A stretch of DNA of 64,000 nt from Wolfiporia cocos (GCA_029448655.1 JACCLO010000001.1:2728001-2792000), one strand, 5' to 3'; positions 29,801 through 42,304 are shown, counted from the stretch's first letter. Made by a program: numbers and translations. Notes: generated from the sequence alone by a model not told the origin.

Positions 29801-31890
29801 CCTGTTTCATCTATCTGTTTCAGTACTGCTCCTGTGGCGAACTGAGATGCATCTGTTTCGAGGATGAACGGTTTCTCCTTATCTGGTGTTCCTAGTGCGG
29901 GCGCCGTCGTGAATGCTTTCTTCATGAATTCGAATGCTTTCTGTTCTTTCTCCGTCCATTGGAATCCTGTCCCTGTGACCGTTTTTGTGAGGTCTACCAA
30001 GGGTCGGGCATGCGTAGAGTAGTGATCGATAAATTTCCGATAGAAGTTCGCAAATCCTAGGAAGGATCTGACTTCTTTGAGATTTCGGGGAGTCGGCCAC
30101 TCCTTAATCCCATTGAGTTTTGCTGGGTCCATCTGGATATTTCCTGGGGTGATGACTAGTCCCAGAAATTCGACTCTGTCGACACCGAAGGCGCATTTCT
30201 CGGGTTTCACAAAGAGGTGGTTATCCACCAATCTCTGAAGGATCCGCCGCTCCCGTTCCTTGTGTATTTTCTCGTTTTCTGAGAAAATGAGGATGTCGTC
30301 CATATAAACAAGCACCCATCCTTCGAGGATTTCTTCTTTCAGGATTTCGTTCATCATTGCCTGAAAGGTCCCGGGTGCATTGCACAATCCGAAAAACATA
30401 ACCGTGGGCTCGTACAACCCTCGGTTTGTTTTGAAGGCCGCTTTCCATTCGTCTCCTTTTTTGATTCGCACGTTGTTGTATCCCGCCCTAAGGTCCATTT
30501 TTGTGAAGATCTTTGCTCCTTTTAGCTTTTCCAGGAGCTCTGAGATCAGTGGCAAGGGATAGACGTTCTTTATCGTCCCTTCATTCAGATATCGATAATC
30601 TTGACAGGGTCGTAGGCCGCTGTCTTTCTTTGGGACGAAAAAGAATGGTGACGCCATCGGGGATTTTGAAGGGACTATGAATCCCTTGGCCAAGTTTTCT
30701 TTTAGGAATTCGTCCAGCGCCTGTTGCTCTTTAGGCGAGAGTGCATAGACTTTGCAGTCTTTCGGCACGAAATCGGGTTTTAATTCGATTGCGTGGTCCC
30801 ATGGTCTCGATGGGGGAAACGCTGCTGCGGATTCCTTACTGAACACCTTGGCGAAGTCCAGTAGGTGTTTCGGGACCATCTCTTCAATCGTTCGTTCTGG
30901 TTCGGGGGTTTTTTGTGCGAATTCCTGGGATTTCGTCAGCGCTTTCCTGACAGCGTTGATGATTTGTATCTTTGTTCGGAACTTCTTTCGCGTTTCCCCT
31001 TTCTTTCCTATGATCCTAGGGTTATCTTTTGCGAAGCGTCGGATCGCTTCGTACTCTTCGGGAGTATAGAGCCGCTGCGCTGTTTCTTCTGGCTGGTCTG
31101 TGGATCCGAACCCTTTCTCCCCTCGTTCTGTTTCGTCTAGGTCTTCGACCTCTAAGATGTCGGAGGTGAGGTGTCGTTCGAAAATTATCTGGGCTATTCG
31201 CATGCCCGGGATAATTCTATGCGCTTTGTCTGAGTAGTTGAAGACGATGGCTCCGACGTCTCCTCGGTAGTCCGAGTCTATGATTCCGGCTTGTACCACC
31301 AATCCGTGTCTGAGGGTGTTGCCTGATCGTCCGGCCAGCCTTCCATATGATCCCTTCGGGATCTTCATTTTTACTCCTGTGGAGACGAGTTTCCATCCTC
31401 CGGCGGGAATCTCGGTTTCTTCTGCGGCGTAAAGGTCATACCCTGCAGCTTCTTGGGTCCCCCTTGTTGGAATTTTTCCTTCTGGGGCAACTACCATCTC
31501 CACCGTATCCATTCGGATCGTGGCTTCCTGTTTCTTTTCTTCTGCCCCTAGTATCGATCGTACATCGACTGTTTGGTCCTTCCAGTCGATTGTGGGGTTT
31601 TCGTCTTTTAGCCATCCATACCCTAGAATCATATTTTCTGTCCCGATTGATCCTACCAGGAATCGGACCTTTCGCGTTTTCTGGGTCTTCGGATATCGTA
31701 GTAGTATGGTAGCTTCTCGGTCTATTCGCCCATCTTTGTTTTCTGTTCCGTCAACATTTTTGACGATGATCGGGTTCTTCAAGGGTTGTGTGGGCACCTT
31801 GTATTTTTCTACCACTCTGCTGTGGATTAGGTTTGACATTGCTCCTGAGTCGATTAGTGCATTGCGCTTCACGGGTTTTGCCAGCGTCAT
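26839..31890 (-). pseudogene. E4 pol, four in-frame stops
   Basis: It is close to E1 pol over its whole length, with protease, dUTPase, RT (YMDDILIF), RNase H, integrase and chromodomain all visible. Stops compared with E1: CGA to TGA twice near 29360-29405 (after PIID and AND), CGA to TGA near 28472 (after KEA), and TGG to TGA near 28380 (in KVWLD). Unlike E1, the pol frame past the chromodomain stays open to the 3' LTR (484 residues from 28293 to 26839). It contains a segment ALGLPQRDSEERIARRL that has a recognisable family B counterpart. That tail overlaps ORF3 completely. Confidence 0.9.
26882..27943 (-). pseudogene. E4 ORF3 with one TGA
   Basis: It starts MSTTRHQLP like E1 ORF3 and is aligned throughout. 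CGA to TGA at 27308-27310 (after SPRATPA) interrupts it. The change is silent in the overlapping pol frame (CGC to CGT). The C-terminal part keeps both knuckles (CRQCGSANHWILDC, CRACGLNQPGHRQNEC) and ends DAEAL. Confidence 0.7.
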
Positions 31891-31979
31891 GATTACCGGG
31901 ATGAAGAGGGATCGATTCTTCTCGAACGAGGTGATTACATGCGCTGCTTTCTCGGAGGGTAAGACCGTGGGCTTCCCTC

Positions 31980-33827
31980 CTAGGCAAAATCCTGTTCTTC
32001 TACGAGCCGTGCTAGGAGCTCGGGGTTCTTGGCTTTCAGAGCCCTAATTGCTGTGACCGCCCTGTTAGCGGTGATGTATTCAGTCTCTTCCTCAGAGACT
32101 TCTTCAATGCGAGCTTCTTGTTCGGCTTCTTCTTGTTCGGTCTTTCGAGTAGTCCGCCTAGGGCGGGCTGGCTTCCTCGGCCTCTTCGGGCAGTCTCGCG
32201 ACATATGTCCTGGTTGATGACAGGTGAAGCACTTTCCCTTCTTGATGTGATCGTCCCTTTCCTGGGTGGTCATTCGATCTACATCCATCGCATTCGGATC
32301 TTTCGGTGCGGTTGTCTGTGGGGCACTAGTGCGTCCGTTATTCTGGTTCGAGGCTTGCCAAGCCTTTTTCTTGATAAACGGTTTGTCCCGTTTCAAGAAT
32401 ATCTTGTACGTATTTTCATAGTACGAGGCAGCGGACTGCCATTCATCAATGGTCGCTGGTAGCGGCCGAACGCCGATGATGTACCGGGTCGTGTGTTCGG
32501 GTAACCCTTTCTCAAAGAGGGTTATGAGCAATGCGTTTCCGTCCGCGCTGTATCGATCGTACTGGGCCTTTCCGGCCAAATTGTTGAACTCAGTGATATA
32601 ATCATCGATGTCCTTCCTGTCCTGGGTTACGTCCAGGATTTTCTTCCGCGCCTTCTGTACCTCTTCGATGGCTCCGAAGGCTTTCTGGAAGTCTGCATCA
32701 AACTGTGCAAGACTAGGCGGGAAGAATCGTTTCGTCTGGGGGTTCGTATAAACCCGGTGATAATTCTGTTTCCATTGGCCCGTTTTCCCCTTCTTCGAAA
32801 TATAAGAGAGGATAAAGATCACTCTCTGAACGTCGTTCTGGAATGACGTTTCGTACATCGTAAACCAGGAATTGCACTGGTTTATGAAGTTCTGCATGTC
32901 GGATCGTTCCCCGTCGAATACGTCTGGGGGATTGATCTTTATCATCGGGGGTCGGTAGTACGGGTTTGGTGCCGGAGGTTGAGGCTGCGGCGCATTCGGT
33001 GGTGGAGGCCCTCCTGGGGGTCCTCCTCCTCCCGGGTATCCTCCACCCGGGTTTCCTGGATTTCCTCCGGGGTTCCCTGGGTTCCCTCCAGGGTTTCCTC
33101 CTCCGGGGTTCGCGGGGATTCCTCCTCCAAGTCCTCCAGGAGGGGGGGCATTCCCTCCTCCGAGTCCGAAGTTTCCTCCTAGTCCTCCTCCGCTTGTACC
33201 TGCGGAGGTTCGTCCAAATAGGCCTGAAGGCCATGTTCCTGGGTTTGTCGTTCCCATTCCTCCGCTTGGGCTAGTCCAAGACGGATTTCCTCCGCTACCC
33301 ATTCCGGGTGCGTTCTGTGGGGGGCTTCCAAAGAGGTTTGCTCCTCCAGCCATAGACCCAATCCCACTCTGCGCAAAAGCAGATATAAATCCTGGAGGGT
33401 CCTGTCCTCCGGTCTGGCTGTTATCTGTTCCTGTAAAGTTTCCAGGATTTCTCCCATCATCTCCGATGCGCTCAATTCCTGCCATTCCTGTGGCGCCCGA
33501 AGGCTGATTCGTATTTCCATCGGCATCGAAGGTTCTGTTGATGGTTTCGGTTTCGTTTTCGGTCAACGTCGCGGTTGACATCGGAGGGATTTCTCCGAAT
33601 CGTTCGAACGCTTCACGCGTTATTTCCCAAGCGGTCGTTCCTGCGGAGGGGTATACTTGTACCCACTTCGATGCCCTATCTTCTCTGGGGATGACAACAA
33701 TTCCTCCGCGGTTACGGAAGGCTCCAATGGTGTCAGTCCACTCGTATTGGTTGAGTCTGTAGACTCCTTGAATGTCCTCGGGCAAGAGTTCAATCAGTCG
33801 TGCTGGGAATTCTGGTCCAAATATCAT
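31980..33827 (-). CDS. gag: Gag polyprotein, family A (E4)
   Basis: An intact 615-residue copy, very close to E1 gag. It has the same start, the same length and the knuckle [14 protein letters not shown], with the same DFA-TAG end and -1 offset to pol. The differences cluster in the Gly/Pro-rich tract (for example [18 protein letters not shown]). Since pol of E4 is dead, this gag could only act in trans for other copies. Confidence 0.92.
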   Translation of the reverse strand: MIFGPEFPARLIELLPEDIQGVYRLNQYEWTDTIGAFRNRGGIVVIPREDRASKWVQVYPSAGTTAWEITREAFERFGEIPPMSTATLTENETETINRTFDADGNTNQPSGATGMAGIERIGDDGRNPGNFTGTDNSQTGGQDPPGFISAFAQSGIGSMAGGANLFGSPPQNAPGMGSGGNPSWTSPSGGMGTTNPGTWPSGLFGRTSAGTSGGGLGGNFGLGGGNAPPPGGLGGGIPANPGGGNPGGNPGNPGGNPGNPGGGYPGGGGPPGGPPPPNAPQPQPPAPNPYYRPPMIKINPPDVFDGERSDMQNFINQCNSWFTMYETSFQNDVQRVIFILSYISKKGKTGQWKQNYHRVYTNPQTKRFFPPSLAQFDADFQKAFGAIEEVQKARKKILDVTQDRKDIDDYITEFNNLAGKAQYDRYSADGNALLITLFEKGLPEHTTRYIIGVRPLPATIDEWQSAASYYENTYKIFLKRDKPFIKKKAWQASNQNNGRTSAPQTTAPKDPNAMDVDRMTTQERDDHIKKGKCFTCHQPGHMSRDCPKRPRKPARPRRTTRKTEQEEAEQEARIEEVSEEETEYITANRAVTAIRALKAKNPELLARLVEEQDFA

Positions 33828-33873
33828 GTGCCCTTACACCGTGGTAGGTGAGGGTGTGATAAGCTCGACCTTC

Positions 33874-34581
33874 TGTTACGGGTCGAATACCCGTTCGTAT
33901 ATTCGAGTCGCAAATATAGATCGTTCTTCTGCACGTGGGCGTATAGCCGTATGCAAGGCAAATACTCGTTAGATGCCTTCAGGTCCTAGGTGAAGTTCCT
34001 AGGAGATCGTATAATATCCAATCCGCGTTAGAGGATATAATCTGTTCAGGTGCGAGTCTAATAGAATATAAGACTCGCCTAAGTCCGAGAAGTCAGTGTG
34101 CACTTCGAGGACTTAGTCGTTTGGTTGCTCGAGTGAGAAATACTGAGCGTAGTTTCCTACGTTTGAGAACGAGTATAAGACTTCTTGTTTATACAACAAG
34201 GTCGAGCTGAAGAGCCTCGACAGTAGGTACATTAGTTTATATACTACGTTGGGTTTCAGGGGTCAAGTCTGTCCCAGATGTCACCGATACTATCTACGCT
34301 ATAGCACCAAACGTTTGATAGGTATGTAGTGATATATCTGAGACGATAGATAGGAGTGATGGCGGTTGAACGCCATCTATCAGCTAACAAATGATTAACA
34401 TGAAACGGTGGCAGAGTTGGATCTGCCAAAGATGAAACGCGCCCTATAGACTAGTACAACTGGGGATGCGCCCAGTAGAGTCACGAGTAGCCAGGGGAGT
34501 TGGTTGCGCAACAAGTCCCTGTATTGTATTCGCCCCGTGGTGAATTCTGTCGATATTTGAAAAATCAAAATAACCGTAACA
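33874..34581 (-). repeat. E4 5' LTR
   Basis: A 708-bp family A LTR. The primer-site complement AGCTCGACCTT (plus strand, about 33862-33872) lies just outside it, as in E1. Confidence 0.93.
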
Positions 34582-35090
34582 ATAACTAAGTCAAGTTACT
34601 CAGTGTGTTGAGTAGCGCACTACTCGTTGGACTCAATGGAGTCGAGTGTCAATATACTAGCTGCAGGCTTAATTGCTCAAGCCTTTGAGAACGAGTATAA
34701 GATCCTTGTAATTCAACAAGGTCGAGCTGAGGAACTCAACCAGTATTTACAGCAGGGTTTTATACTACAATTCCACAATCGGGGTCATAGTGTCCTTGGT
34801 ACTGCTACCACTAAGTCCATAAGGCTAGTACATTAAGATAACTAAGCTGAAACGTTGCATTTGAGTGCAACAGTGGCTGAAACGCAGAAGCCCTGTGGTT
34901 TGACACAAGATATCAACTAGAACCTGATACGCCGCGAGATCATGGGCATAGGGCTGTTGTACATGAAATGAGGGTCGCTGGTTGAACAGAGAACCCTAGA
35001 AGTAAGTGCGTGATACTGCGGTTGAACGCTAAGTCCTCTCCTCCAGCGAGGTGTCAAAGATATTCAGATAATTTCATACGGATCGTAACA
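34582..35090. mobile_element. Truncated family B LTR
   Basis: From ATAACTAAGTC to ATCGTAACA this matches family B LTRs from about their position 35 to the end. It has clear divergence, including changes around the self-primer region. Its start is replaced by the end of E4. The shared ATAAC at the junction suggests recombination through short homology. Confidence 0.8.
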
Positions 35091-35822
35091 GCGACTGAAA
35101 GCGCTACTCGCCCACTGTGGGACCTCTAGAGGCTATTGGGGTGGTAGCTATAGACTTTCTGTCCACTACAAACTGAGACCACCTCTTTTCGGAGGTGCAC
35201 CAAGAAACGCCAAGGGGTTTTCTTCCCAAGGCCGGCAAGTAAACTCAGCCTCCAAAACCTCGTCCAGCCCCGAAGCTAATTTGGGATTACCGGGGGCACA
35301 GGAACTATCCACCTATGTGATGAGGCATGTAAAATTCTACTGTATGTGGCAAGTGCCGGTACAGTACGTAGGCTTGTTCTCGCCTCTTCAGCTGCTGGGA
35401 AGGCGCTGGGTTGTATAGTAATGGGGGCACGGTAATGCGCATATCGTTGGGGCAGTAGGCCTGTAAATAGACGACCAGTGCTTCAGTACACTGCCAGAGG
35501 GCCCCTTATTGCCTTTGATTATTACACGATGGGTGCACAGTTACTCTGATGGGGATGAAGCCCAAAGCCTTTACGCCGCGTTGCACGATGGTGGCTCAGT
35601 AGCTTTGAAGCAACGGTAGGAGTGGTCCCCTACACGCTGTTCGCAGAAGATCCCCCAGAACTCTATTCCCTTAACCCTGGGAAGCGACGGGTATGGATAA
35701 TCAAGTCACGTGCTCGGAGAACCGAAGTTCAACAAGAGCGAAAGAAATGATGCACTTTGCCCCTAGTGCGCCAGGGTTACTTAGGGTGAAACCACTAAGC
35801 GGGGGGGGGGAGACTCGTCTTA
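35091..35822. other. Probable interior of a non-autonomous LTR element
   Basis: No gene is recognisable. The block ends in a long purine run (GCGGGGGGGGGGAGA near 35799-35813) directly before the LTR-like sequence at 35823. This is how the 3' part of an LTR element interior looks. Its 5' LTR is not identifiable here. Confidence 0.4.
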
Positions 35823-36205
35823 TGACACAAGCAACACTTCAAGCAACTACTCAGGGGAATATTACTTGTGTGAAAGCATATTCCTGATCTGAGGCTACTC
35901 AAGGCGTATAAGGCCAAGATGAGTCTGGGGTGATACCCTGCTCATCAGCCAGTATATATGCTATTTCTACTGTTTGTACATTGTTTGGCAACTGTACAGT
36001 TATTATGTAAGTTGATAGTCCGTTAGCTAAGGTAAACCCTATAATGGGTGTAGGTACACGGCACAGAGTGTCCGGGGGTCTGTCCACATGTGATAGGGTG
36101 ATCGGGGTCCTTGCACGTGACTGCTTAGGTGCGCGCTTAGATAAGATAAGGGTTTAGGCTCTGGTCACTAGTCAGTGGCTAGGTGAAAGAAATCGGCTTC
36201 TGACA
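35823..36205 (+). repeat. LTR-like repeat, relative of 2194-2566
   Basis: It runs TGACACAAGCAAC to CGGCTTCTGACA, contains TATATATGC-type promoter-like sequence and follows a polypurine run. An inverted relative lies at 2194-2566. Target duplications were not found. Confidence 0.5.
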
Positions 36206-37348
36206 ATAATACCCAGAGATAAGAGCAGGAGCACTTAAAAAGCAAAGTATTCATACTAGGAACCAGCTACTGCAGCTTAGCCAAAGCCGAACCGTAGCCA
36301 GACTGGACCGTCAATTAGCTGGGAAGCAGAAGCCGATGGTTAGCCATAGCCGCCTGTAAGCTGAGCCGAGCCGAGCCATAGCCGCACCGTCGCAACACTA
36401 GTTGGTAGGGTCATAGCAACTGACGCGCGAACTCCCCTTGGATTCCATCTTGCATCAATAGATGATACTCCTCAGGTGCTCACTCTAGTGTCCGTCAATA
36501 GACGAAGCCCAGCACAAGATGGTCGCAGGAGCTGTATGTGCAGGCCTGTGCAATGTTAGCTAGTAGGTGGCGAAACGAGACTGCTCTGCCACGCCTTCAT
36601 CGAAAGCAAGACCATCAAATCTGATAGTTGACAGAAACGCCAAGCATGTTGCGACGGTGAAACTGTACCCAGGGAGCTCATCAAATTCGAAGCACAAACA
36701 CGAGGACGAGCGCTAAACTGTCATCGGGCAGAATCAAGTACAGCCGTACAAGTATGAGAATGCATCCCAATCGTAATACCATATTGGGAGGGCAGGGCTG
36801 TGAGTGAGGCACTGCAGCAGGACGCACGGGCGTGGCTACTTCTCTGCTCAGCTCACTATGCAGGCGACATAGTCAATATCAGCGTCAATATCAGCGCGGA
36901 CCTCAAAGCATGCGCTCTTACACTCTGGGACTCAGGATGAGATGAGCAAGATTTTTGCAATCCCCTACAGGTCTCTCGTTTGAGCATATATCAATGGCAC
37001 AGGATCTTTACTGAGTTCAACACGGTCAACAAGCCGCCTGCACCTCTACGTAGTTGGCTTCAAACAATCCACGTCACGGTGCAGTTTTGGACTCCATCCA
37101 GCAGCTCTACAGAAGTGGTTTATCTCGAGTTCTGGCCATGGCTCCCAAAATGGTAACACTCAATCGGGATGTATCCTCAAAAGGTGCCATGTATCATGAT
37201 TTTTCGGGAACGATTGCGGCCGTGATGCAGCTCTGATAGCTCTGCCAGTCGTGGGACCTGTTTATAAATCTGTTCTTTGACAGACCCCGTGCACCTGATG
37301 GTTGTCTCGACTCACGATCTCCCTCTTTCCCCCCATATCGTTCATGCG
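36206..37348. other. Upstream region of glutaminase-like gene A
   Basis: From about 36410 the sequence resembles 59040-59500, upstream of gene B (for example GATAGATGATACTCCTCAGG and ACTGCTCTGCCACG). It belongs to the segmental duplication and should hold the promoter. No other gene was recognised. GAGCCGAGCCGAGCCATAG-type short repeats occur near 36360. Confidence 0.5.
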
Positions 37349-40300
37349 ATGCTGCAAAGGTTGATCCTTCATTTCTGCGTGTTCGTCCTGGTATCTCCCA
37401 TCTTGTCTCAAATTGCGGCCCCACAGACATTCTGGCCTGCTGCTCTTCCACTAGCTGTTCGTACTCCATATTTCAAAGCCTGGCAGCCCACAGCCAACGG
37501 GACAACGACGTTGAACACTTGGCCGGAGTTCTGGAATTTTACCTATGTTTGTTCACCTACCATGCATGTTGAACCGGTACTCATGGATCGCAGGGACCAC
37601 TCGGGTGGGCCGGTCACATCAGAGTCGACAACATGACATACAAGTGGCTTGGGCAGAATGACGGAACCTCGCCAGCAAATCTCACGGATGTGCAAGTGAC
37701 ACCAACTCGCACAATTTACTACGTTACTGCTGGTTCAGTAGATTTGAATATCACATTCCTTTCTCCGATCGAGGTAGGCCATACGCTCAAACCGATCTGA
37801 GAGATTGTGAATATTCCGAAATGTCACAGCCATCAGACTGGGTCCGACAGTCCATACCATTCTCTTACATATCACTTGAAGCGAGCTCAAATGACGGGAA
37901 ACTTCATCAAGTGGAAGTATATTCGGATATCAACGGAGGTAAGGACACCTGGTATCTAGCGGTAGGACAAAGGCCCGGGGTTCTCATGATGATTTCGGAA
38001 AGAGTGGCTATCTGGAAATCGATCTGCCCTAATGGAGTGGAGTACGACAACGAACCAACAGAGTGTATTTCACGAGGCTTCATTACAGAATCCTGCTCCT
38101 TTCTCTGAGATTAGTGGCCTGGCAGAGGACGGCAATGTGTTTTATGCTATGTCTCAGGTAGCTCAAACTGGTTTTCCATATGAATATTGATGCTAACGCA
38201 CGTACTGAAGGTATCTGGCATCACATATCAGACAGGCGGGGCCGGGACTGTTCGACCAGCGTTCCAGACCAATGGGTCGCTGACGGACATGTCGGATACG
38301 GATTCCGGAGCTATTAACGAGTATGAAGTACCTTTGTGCTTCATGTGACAGCACTAATCGCTGGATCCAGCGGGTTCCCTGTGTTTGCCATTGCGGTGAA
38401 CCTTGGTCTCATAAAAAGCACTGCGAATCCTGTGGTCTGGGCATTGGGATATGTACGTAATCCCGTCATCAAGTATACCACGCCGACGGGCGAGTCGCAA
38501 CTTCGTTATCCATACTGGGCGACGCAGTATTCGAGCGTATCAGATGTGGTCAGTAGCTATTGCATAAGCAATGAGCCATGCATTCACTCTAATTTAAAGA
38601 TAGAGGAAGTACTGAGCGACTTCACTGCTGCACTCAGTCGAGCTACCGAATTGGATAACCGGGTGATGGCCGCAACATCGAACATTTCCACTGATTATAC
38701 GAATATTGTGTCTCTTGGTGCTCGGCAAGCGTTTGCAGGTATCGACATCACCGTGTCGAATGGCACGGACGGAGCCTGGAATGTGTCGGATGTCAAAATC
38801 TTCATGAAGAATATTGGTACAGACAGGTAAGCACATTTCCGTGGGGGTGAGATCTCCGGTGTGACACCATTGCAATGGATAGGCGGGCGAATCCAGTTGA
38901 AGTGATGTTCGCCGCATATCCGATCTTCTTATATTTCAACTCCTCCTTCTGCAATCCGCTCTTATCCCCCCTCCTGGAGTATGAAGCTTCGAGCTTCTAC
39001 ACCTTACCATATGCAGCATCCGATCTCGGTAAGCAATACAAATGGCATAATTGAACAACTGCATGACACTTCAATCAAGGGAATAATTATCCGATCGCAT
39101 CCGGAGACATCTCGACGCAGCAGGCTGGCGGTGACACGCAGGGTGTCGAACGTGAGCGGCACAGTTAAAGCTCGCGACATGCCTAACACGTAGTTTCATC
39201 TCCCGCCAGAATCCGCGAATATGTTGATCATGGCTCTAGCTGCTGCAAGAGCTTCCGGGGACGGCTCACTGCTTGCTCAATATGTGAGTGTTGATTGGAC
39301 AATTAACCAATAAATCGCTCACCTTGTGGTGCATAGTATACTCTGTTGTCAAACTGGACGAATTATCTGGTGCAGAACTCGGAGGCACCATCAGGCCAGT
39401 ACGTCGGCCATCGTCTCCGATATATAGCGATATAAACAATATGGGAGCAGAGTATCGGCTGATGGACAATCCACCGCAAATATGACAAACCTCGCTATCA
39501 AAGGTATTATTGGAATTCAGGCGATGTCAGAGATCAGTAAAGCCGTTCAAGAGGAGACCGACTCGCAGAAGTTTGCAGTATGCACCTTGTGTATTGTCAG
39601 GAATATAGAATAAGCTCACAATTCACAGAGCACTGCATCGGCATATATGAACAGTTGGAAGTCTCTCGCCCTATCATCCAATCAGCAGAATATACTATTT
39701 GCCTACGATGATTCGGGTAGCTGGGGTCTGATGTACAACTTGTATGCAGATCTTCTGTTGCAGACGCATCTCGTCGATGAAACTGTGAGAGTTACGCACA
39801 AGTTCATATTGACAAATAATAATCGTGATGCTGCGATTGCAGATATACCAAGATCAAACGGCGTTCTATAGCACACTAATCAATGGTGGCTCAGGTGAGC
39901 AACTCGTAGACATCCTAACAGCACATTACTGATTTCGATGATAGCTGGTACATTTGGACTACCTATTGATAGTTTGGATCCCACGGTGGTAAACTCAGGT
40001 ATCTGCCATCAACAACGACTTTTCTATGGCGACATCTGACATCTTTGCAGCGTGGTTAATGTTCACTGCTACCACCACCACCAACGACACAGTGCGCAAT
40101 CAGCTCATCTCGTACGTCTGGGATCATGCTTCGGACAACCTCACGGCTGGTGCATTCCCCACCGTGTACAACGTGAACTCCGGGGCAATCACCCAAAGCT
40201 ATGCAAAGTAAGACCTTGCATTGAGAAGAAGATCTCGTCAAGCTGACGACTTGTGGCATGATAGTCCAGCACAAGGTGCCTTGTTTGCGCCCTTAGCACT

Positions 40301-40936
40301 GACGTATGTTTATTCAACTGCCGCTCGCAAATCTGAGAGTGATGTCGTCTCAGGATTGCCAATACGACTATCAAGATCCCTCCGGCACCATCCGCTGTGA
40401 CTACGACTACGACTACGACTACGAAGGCCTCTCACGTGGGAGCAATCGTGGGGGGAGTGGTAGGAGGGGTCGATGGTCTTGCATGCATCCTCCTTCTGGG
40501 ATTTTGCTTTTGGCGTAGATCGCGTCGTGAGGGATGGACAGAGAAGGACGGAGATCCAGAGATCCATGAGGTTGATCCATTCATGTATCAGCCCGTTCCG
40601 GTCATCCCTGCTGCTAACATCACGTCCTCAAACACCTCCCTCGAACAGCAGCCGCCTGTGGCTATGTCGCCGAAAATACGCGAATATCTCGCATCGCAGA
40701 GACGGACGCGTACGGCGCCTGCGCCTGTGCCGGCGTCGAATGCGTCGGAATCGACGTCTGCGTCCGCCCCGCCGTCCAGCCAAGAGCCGACGATGTTTCC
40801 TAGCGCGGCTGATGCGGTCATACCTTCGCCCGAATTCCTTGGTTTGCAGACGGAAGTGGAGAACCTGCGTAGAGCGATGGAGCAACTACGGGAAGAGAGA
40901 GTATTGGATGCTCCTCCGGAATACGTTACGGAGTGA
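37349..40936 (+). CDS. Glutaminase A-like protein with C-terminal membrane anchor, gene A
   Basis: I assemble 17 exons and 16 GT-AG introns (46-58 nt) into an open frame of 909 residues. The exons include 37349-37546, 37594-37773, 37830-37938, 38003-38157, 38211-38320, 38371-38826 and a last exon 40354-40936. The protein has a signal peptide (MLQRLILHFCVFVLVSPILS) and the fungal GtaA-type start (TFWPAALPLAVRTPY). It then has PLGWAGHIRVD, PTRTIYYVTAGSVDLNITFL, a region ending DKDL-like to WLMFTA, and SPAQGALFAPLAL. A Thr-run linker follows, then a membrane helix GAIVGGVVGGVDGLACILLL, a basic stop-transfer and a Ser/Ala/Pro-rich cytoplasmic tail. GtaA-family enzymes (DUF5127/DUF4965/DUF1793) release glutamate from glutamine outside the cell; activity here is inferred. 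The anchor makes this surface-bound and not secreted. Confidence 0.88.
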
Positions 40937-41092
40937 TAGTGATCGGACGTTAACTGTTGCGCACTGCGTTGCCCTAATGTCTCCCGGTCTATTATATGTC
41001 GTTCTACGTGTTCTCGGACAGGACTCTTGATGTTCACATGTATACAATCTCTGCATGTAGACGTTATTGGAAGTGCGTGCGATCTCGTCACC

Positions 41093-41714
41093 ACGATGTC
41101 GGAGCAATTGAACAGAGGTGAACGTTCCAGTGAACGCCTGTGCAAGTGATGTACCCAAGATGCCCGCTAAACGTGTCTCCACTGCCCTCAAGATCTGCCA
41201 GAAGAATCAGAGCGCGCCTTGAAAGCAGAATCGAACCACTCCTGTGGAGCGCCGCGCCTTCGATCCCGCCAACGAGACGCTTCACTACATTCCCTCCGAG
41301 GAAGGTCAGCTGTGGAAGAAGATCACGTACAAGCTCCTGTCGGCCTACAACGACGCAGCAGAGGTAGTCGGCAATCGCTCCACTCAGGTGCGAGCATGGG
41401 AGCTGTCCTCCTTTTCGTATCTGTACCAGCGAAAGATGGGCGCCGCCCTTATAAACCCCCGGCAGACACCAAGAAGTCCTCAGGAGAGCGCCATGCGTGT
41501 CGCGCGCATGGGCGTGGAGCAGCCGCAGCCGAGGGCGGACAAGCGCTTCGTCGTCGCGGCCACCTGGATGACGCTGAACTTGCGCCTCACCCTCATGTGC
41601 CTTGCCATGGTCTAACTCGACGAGCTGACGGCACGCGCCCACTATCCGTCGGGGAATCGCCGCGCGTGGGCATCTTGTACCGCGTCCAGCTTGAGTCCAA
41701 CCCCGCGGGAGGCT
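41093..41714 (+). pseudogene. Unknown coding fragment downstream of gene A
   Basis: The stretch starts within a block shared with 63240-63480 (ATGTCGGAGCA; AAACGTGTCTCCACTGCC). It contains a readable segment RRAFDPANETLHYIPSEEGQ, but stops interrupt a single reading. The duplicate downstream of gene B is shorter and shifted. It may be the broken start of a neighbouring gene, cut by the TIR element at 41715. I do not recognise the family. Confidence 0.4.
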
Positions 41715-41840
41715 GTAGAGTTTCAGTCAATTATCTCAATCTGCCAACTGCCCTTCGCTTAAGAAATCGCAGTTGCGAGCTAGGTTTGCACGCAGATTAA
41801 TCTGCTAACTGCGGCAGATTAATCTACTGTGACAATAAAA

Positions 41841-41930
41841 TGGCACATCCCGGATTCGAACCAAGGACCTTAGCACAGATGAGAATAACAGCATCGCAGC
41901 GTAATTAGCCGACTGAGCCATTGCGGCAAC
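41841..41930 (-). other. tRNA-like sequence in T1 left arm
   Basis: On the minus strand it has an A-box-like TGGCTCAGTCGG and a B-box GGTTCGAATCC in a T-arm CTTGG/CCGGG. The run ends CCATTTTATTG, so a TTTT stop lies at its end. The acceptor and D stems do not pair well, so it is not a functional tRNA. Confidence 0.65.
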
Positions 41931-42217
41931 AGGTACCATTGACCAATTAAAATATATATAACGCAAATTTTACACACAATTTTCGCAAATCATCAAGGCA
42001 ACTAACTGCTCCAACAAGCATACAGAAATCAATGATAGTGGTAGCTTGATTTACCATGCTTGACCTGGAGCAACTCACCATGGTAAAGCTGAATACACTG
42101 GAATCACAGGTCTTTAGAGGCAGATTCATTTGTATTTGTGTTATGGAAGATGTTAAACTGCGAAAATGAAGTTTACAAAATACTCTATATATTGCTTAAA
42201 ATGGGGGTAGCAACAAT

Positions 42218-42304
42218 TGCACTGTAGCTCAGTTGGCTAATTATGCTGCGATGCTGTTATTCTCATCTGTGCTAAGGTCCTTGGTTCGAATCCGGGATGT
42301 GCCA
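42218..42304 (+). other. tRNA-like sequence in T1 right arm
   Basis: A-box TAGCTCAGTTGG and B-box GGTTCGAATCC both match the Pol III consensus. The T-arm is good, GCAC/GTGC pairs in the acceptor, and TTTT follows directly. It is the better preserved of the two T1 copies. Confidence 0.7.

Larger units (their letters stand above)
26121..34581 (-). mobile_element. E4: chromovirus family A, second copy, inactivated
   Basis: The LTRs are 26121-26827 (707 bp, 3' end) and 33874-34581 (708 bp, 5' end) in reverse orientation to E1. gag is intact. pol has four TGA stops and ORF3 has one. The flanking five bases do not match (GCAGG on the left, ATAAC on the right). The right side continues directly into a partial family B LTR. 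This indicates recombination between elements after insertion. Confidence 0.93.

Noticed and set aside
26121..34581. E4 as an intact active element
   Set aside because: gag is complete, but pol holds four in-frame TGA codons and ORF3 one, and target duplications do not match.
35091..35822. Organelle-derived or structured RNA segment
   Set aside because: No rRNA, tRNA or group I/II intron core could be recognised; position before a purine run and an LTR-like repeat fits a retroelement interior better.
41244..41615. A small intact gene after glutaminase-like gene A
   Set aside because: It lacks an ATG start, its upstream continuation has stops, and the duplicate after gene B does not preserve the frame.
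42218..42304. A functional tRNA gene in T1 (and equivalents in T2-T4)
   Set aside because: A and B boxes and the T-arm are good, but acceptor, D and anticodon stems do not fold properly and the sequence lies in a repeated inverted arm.
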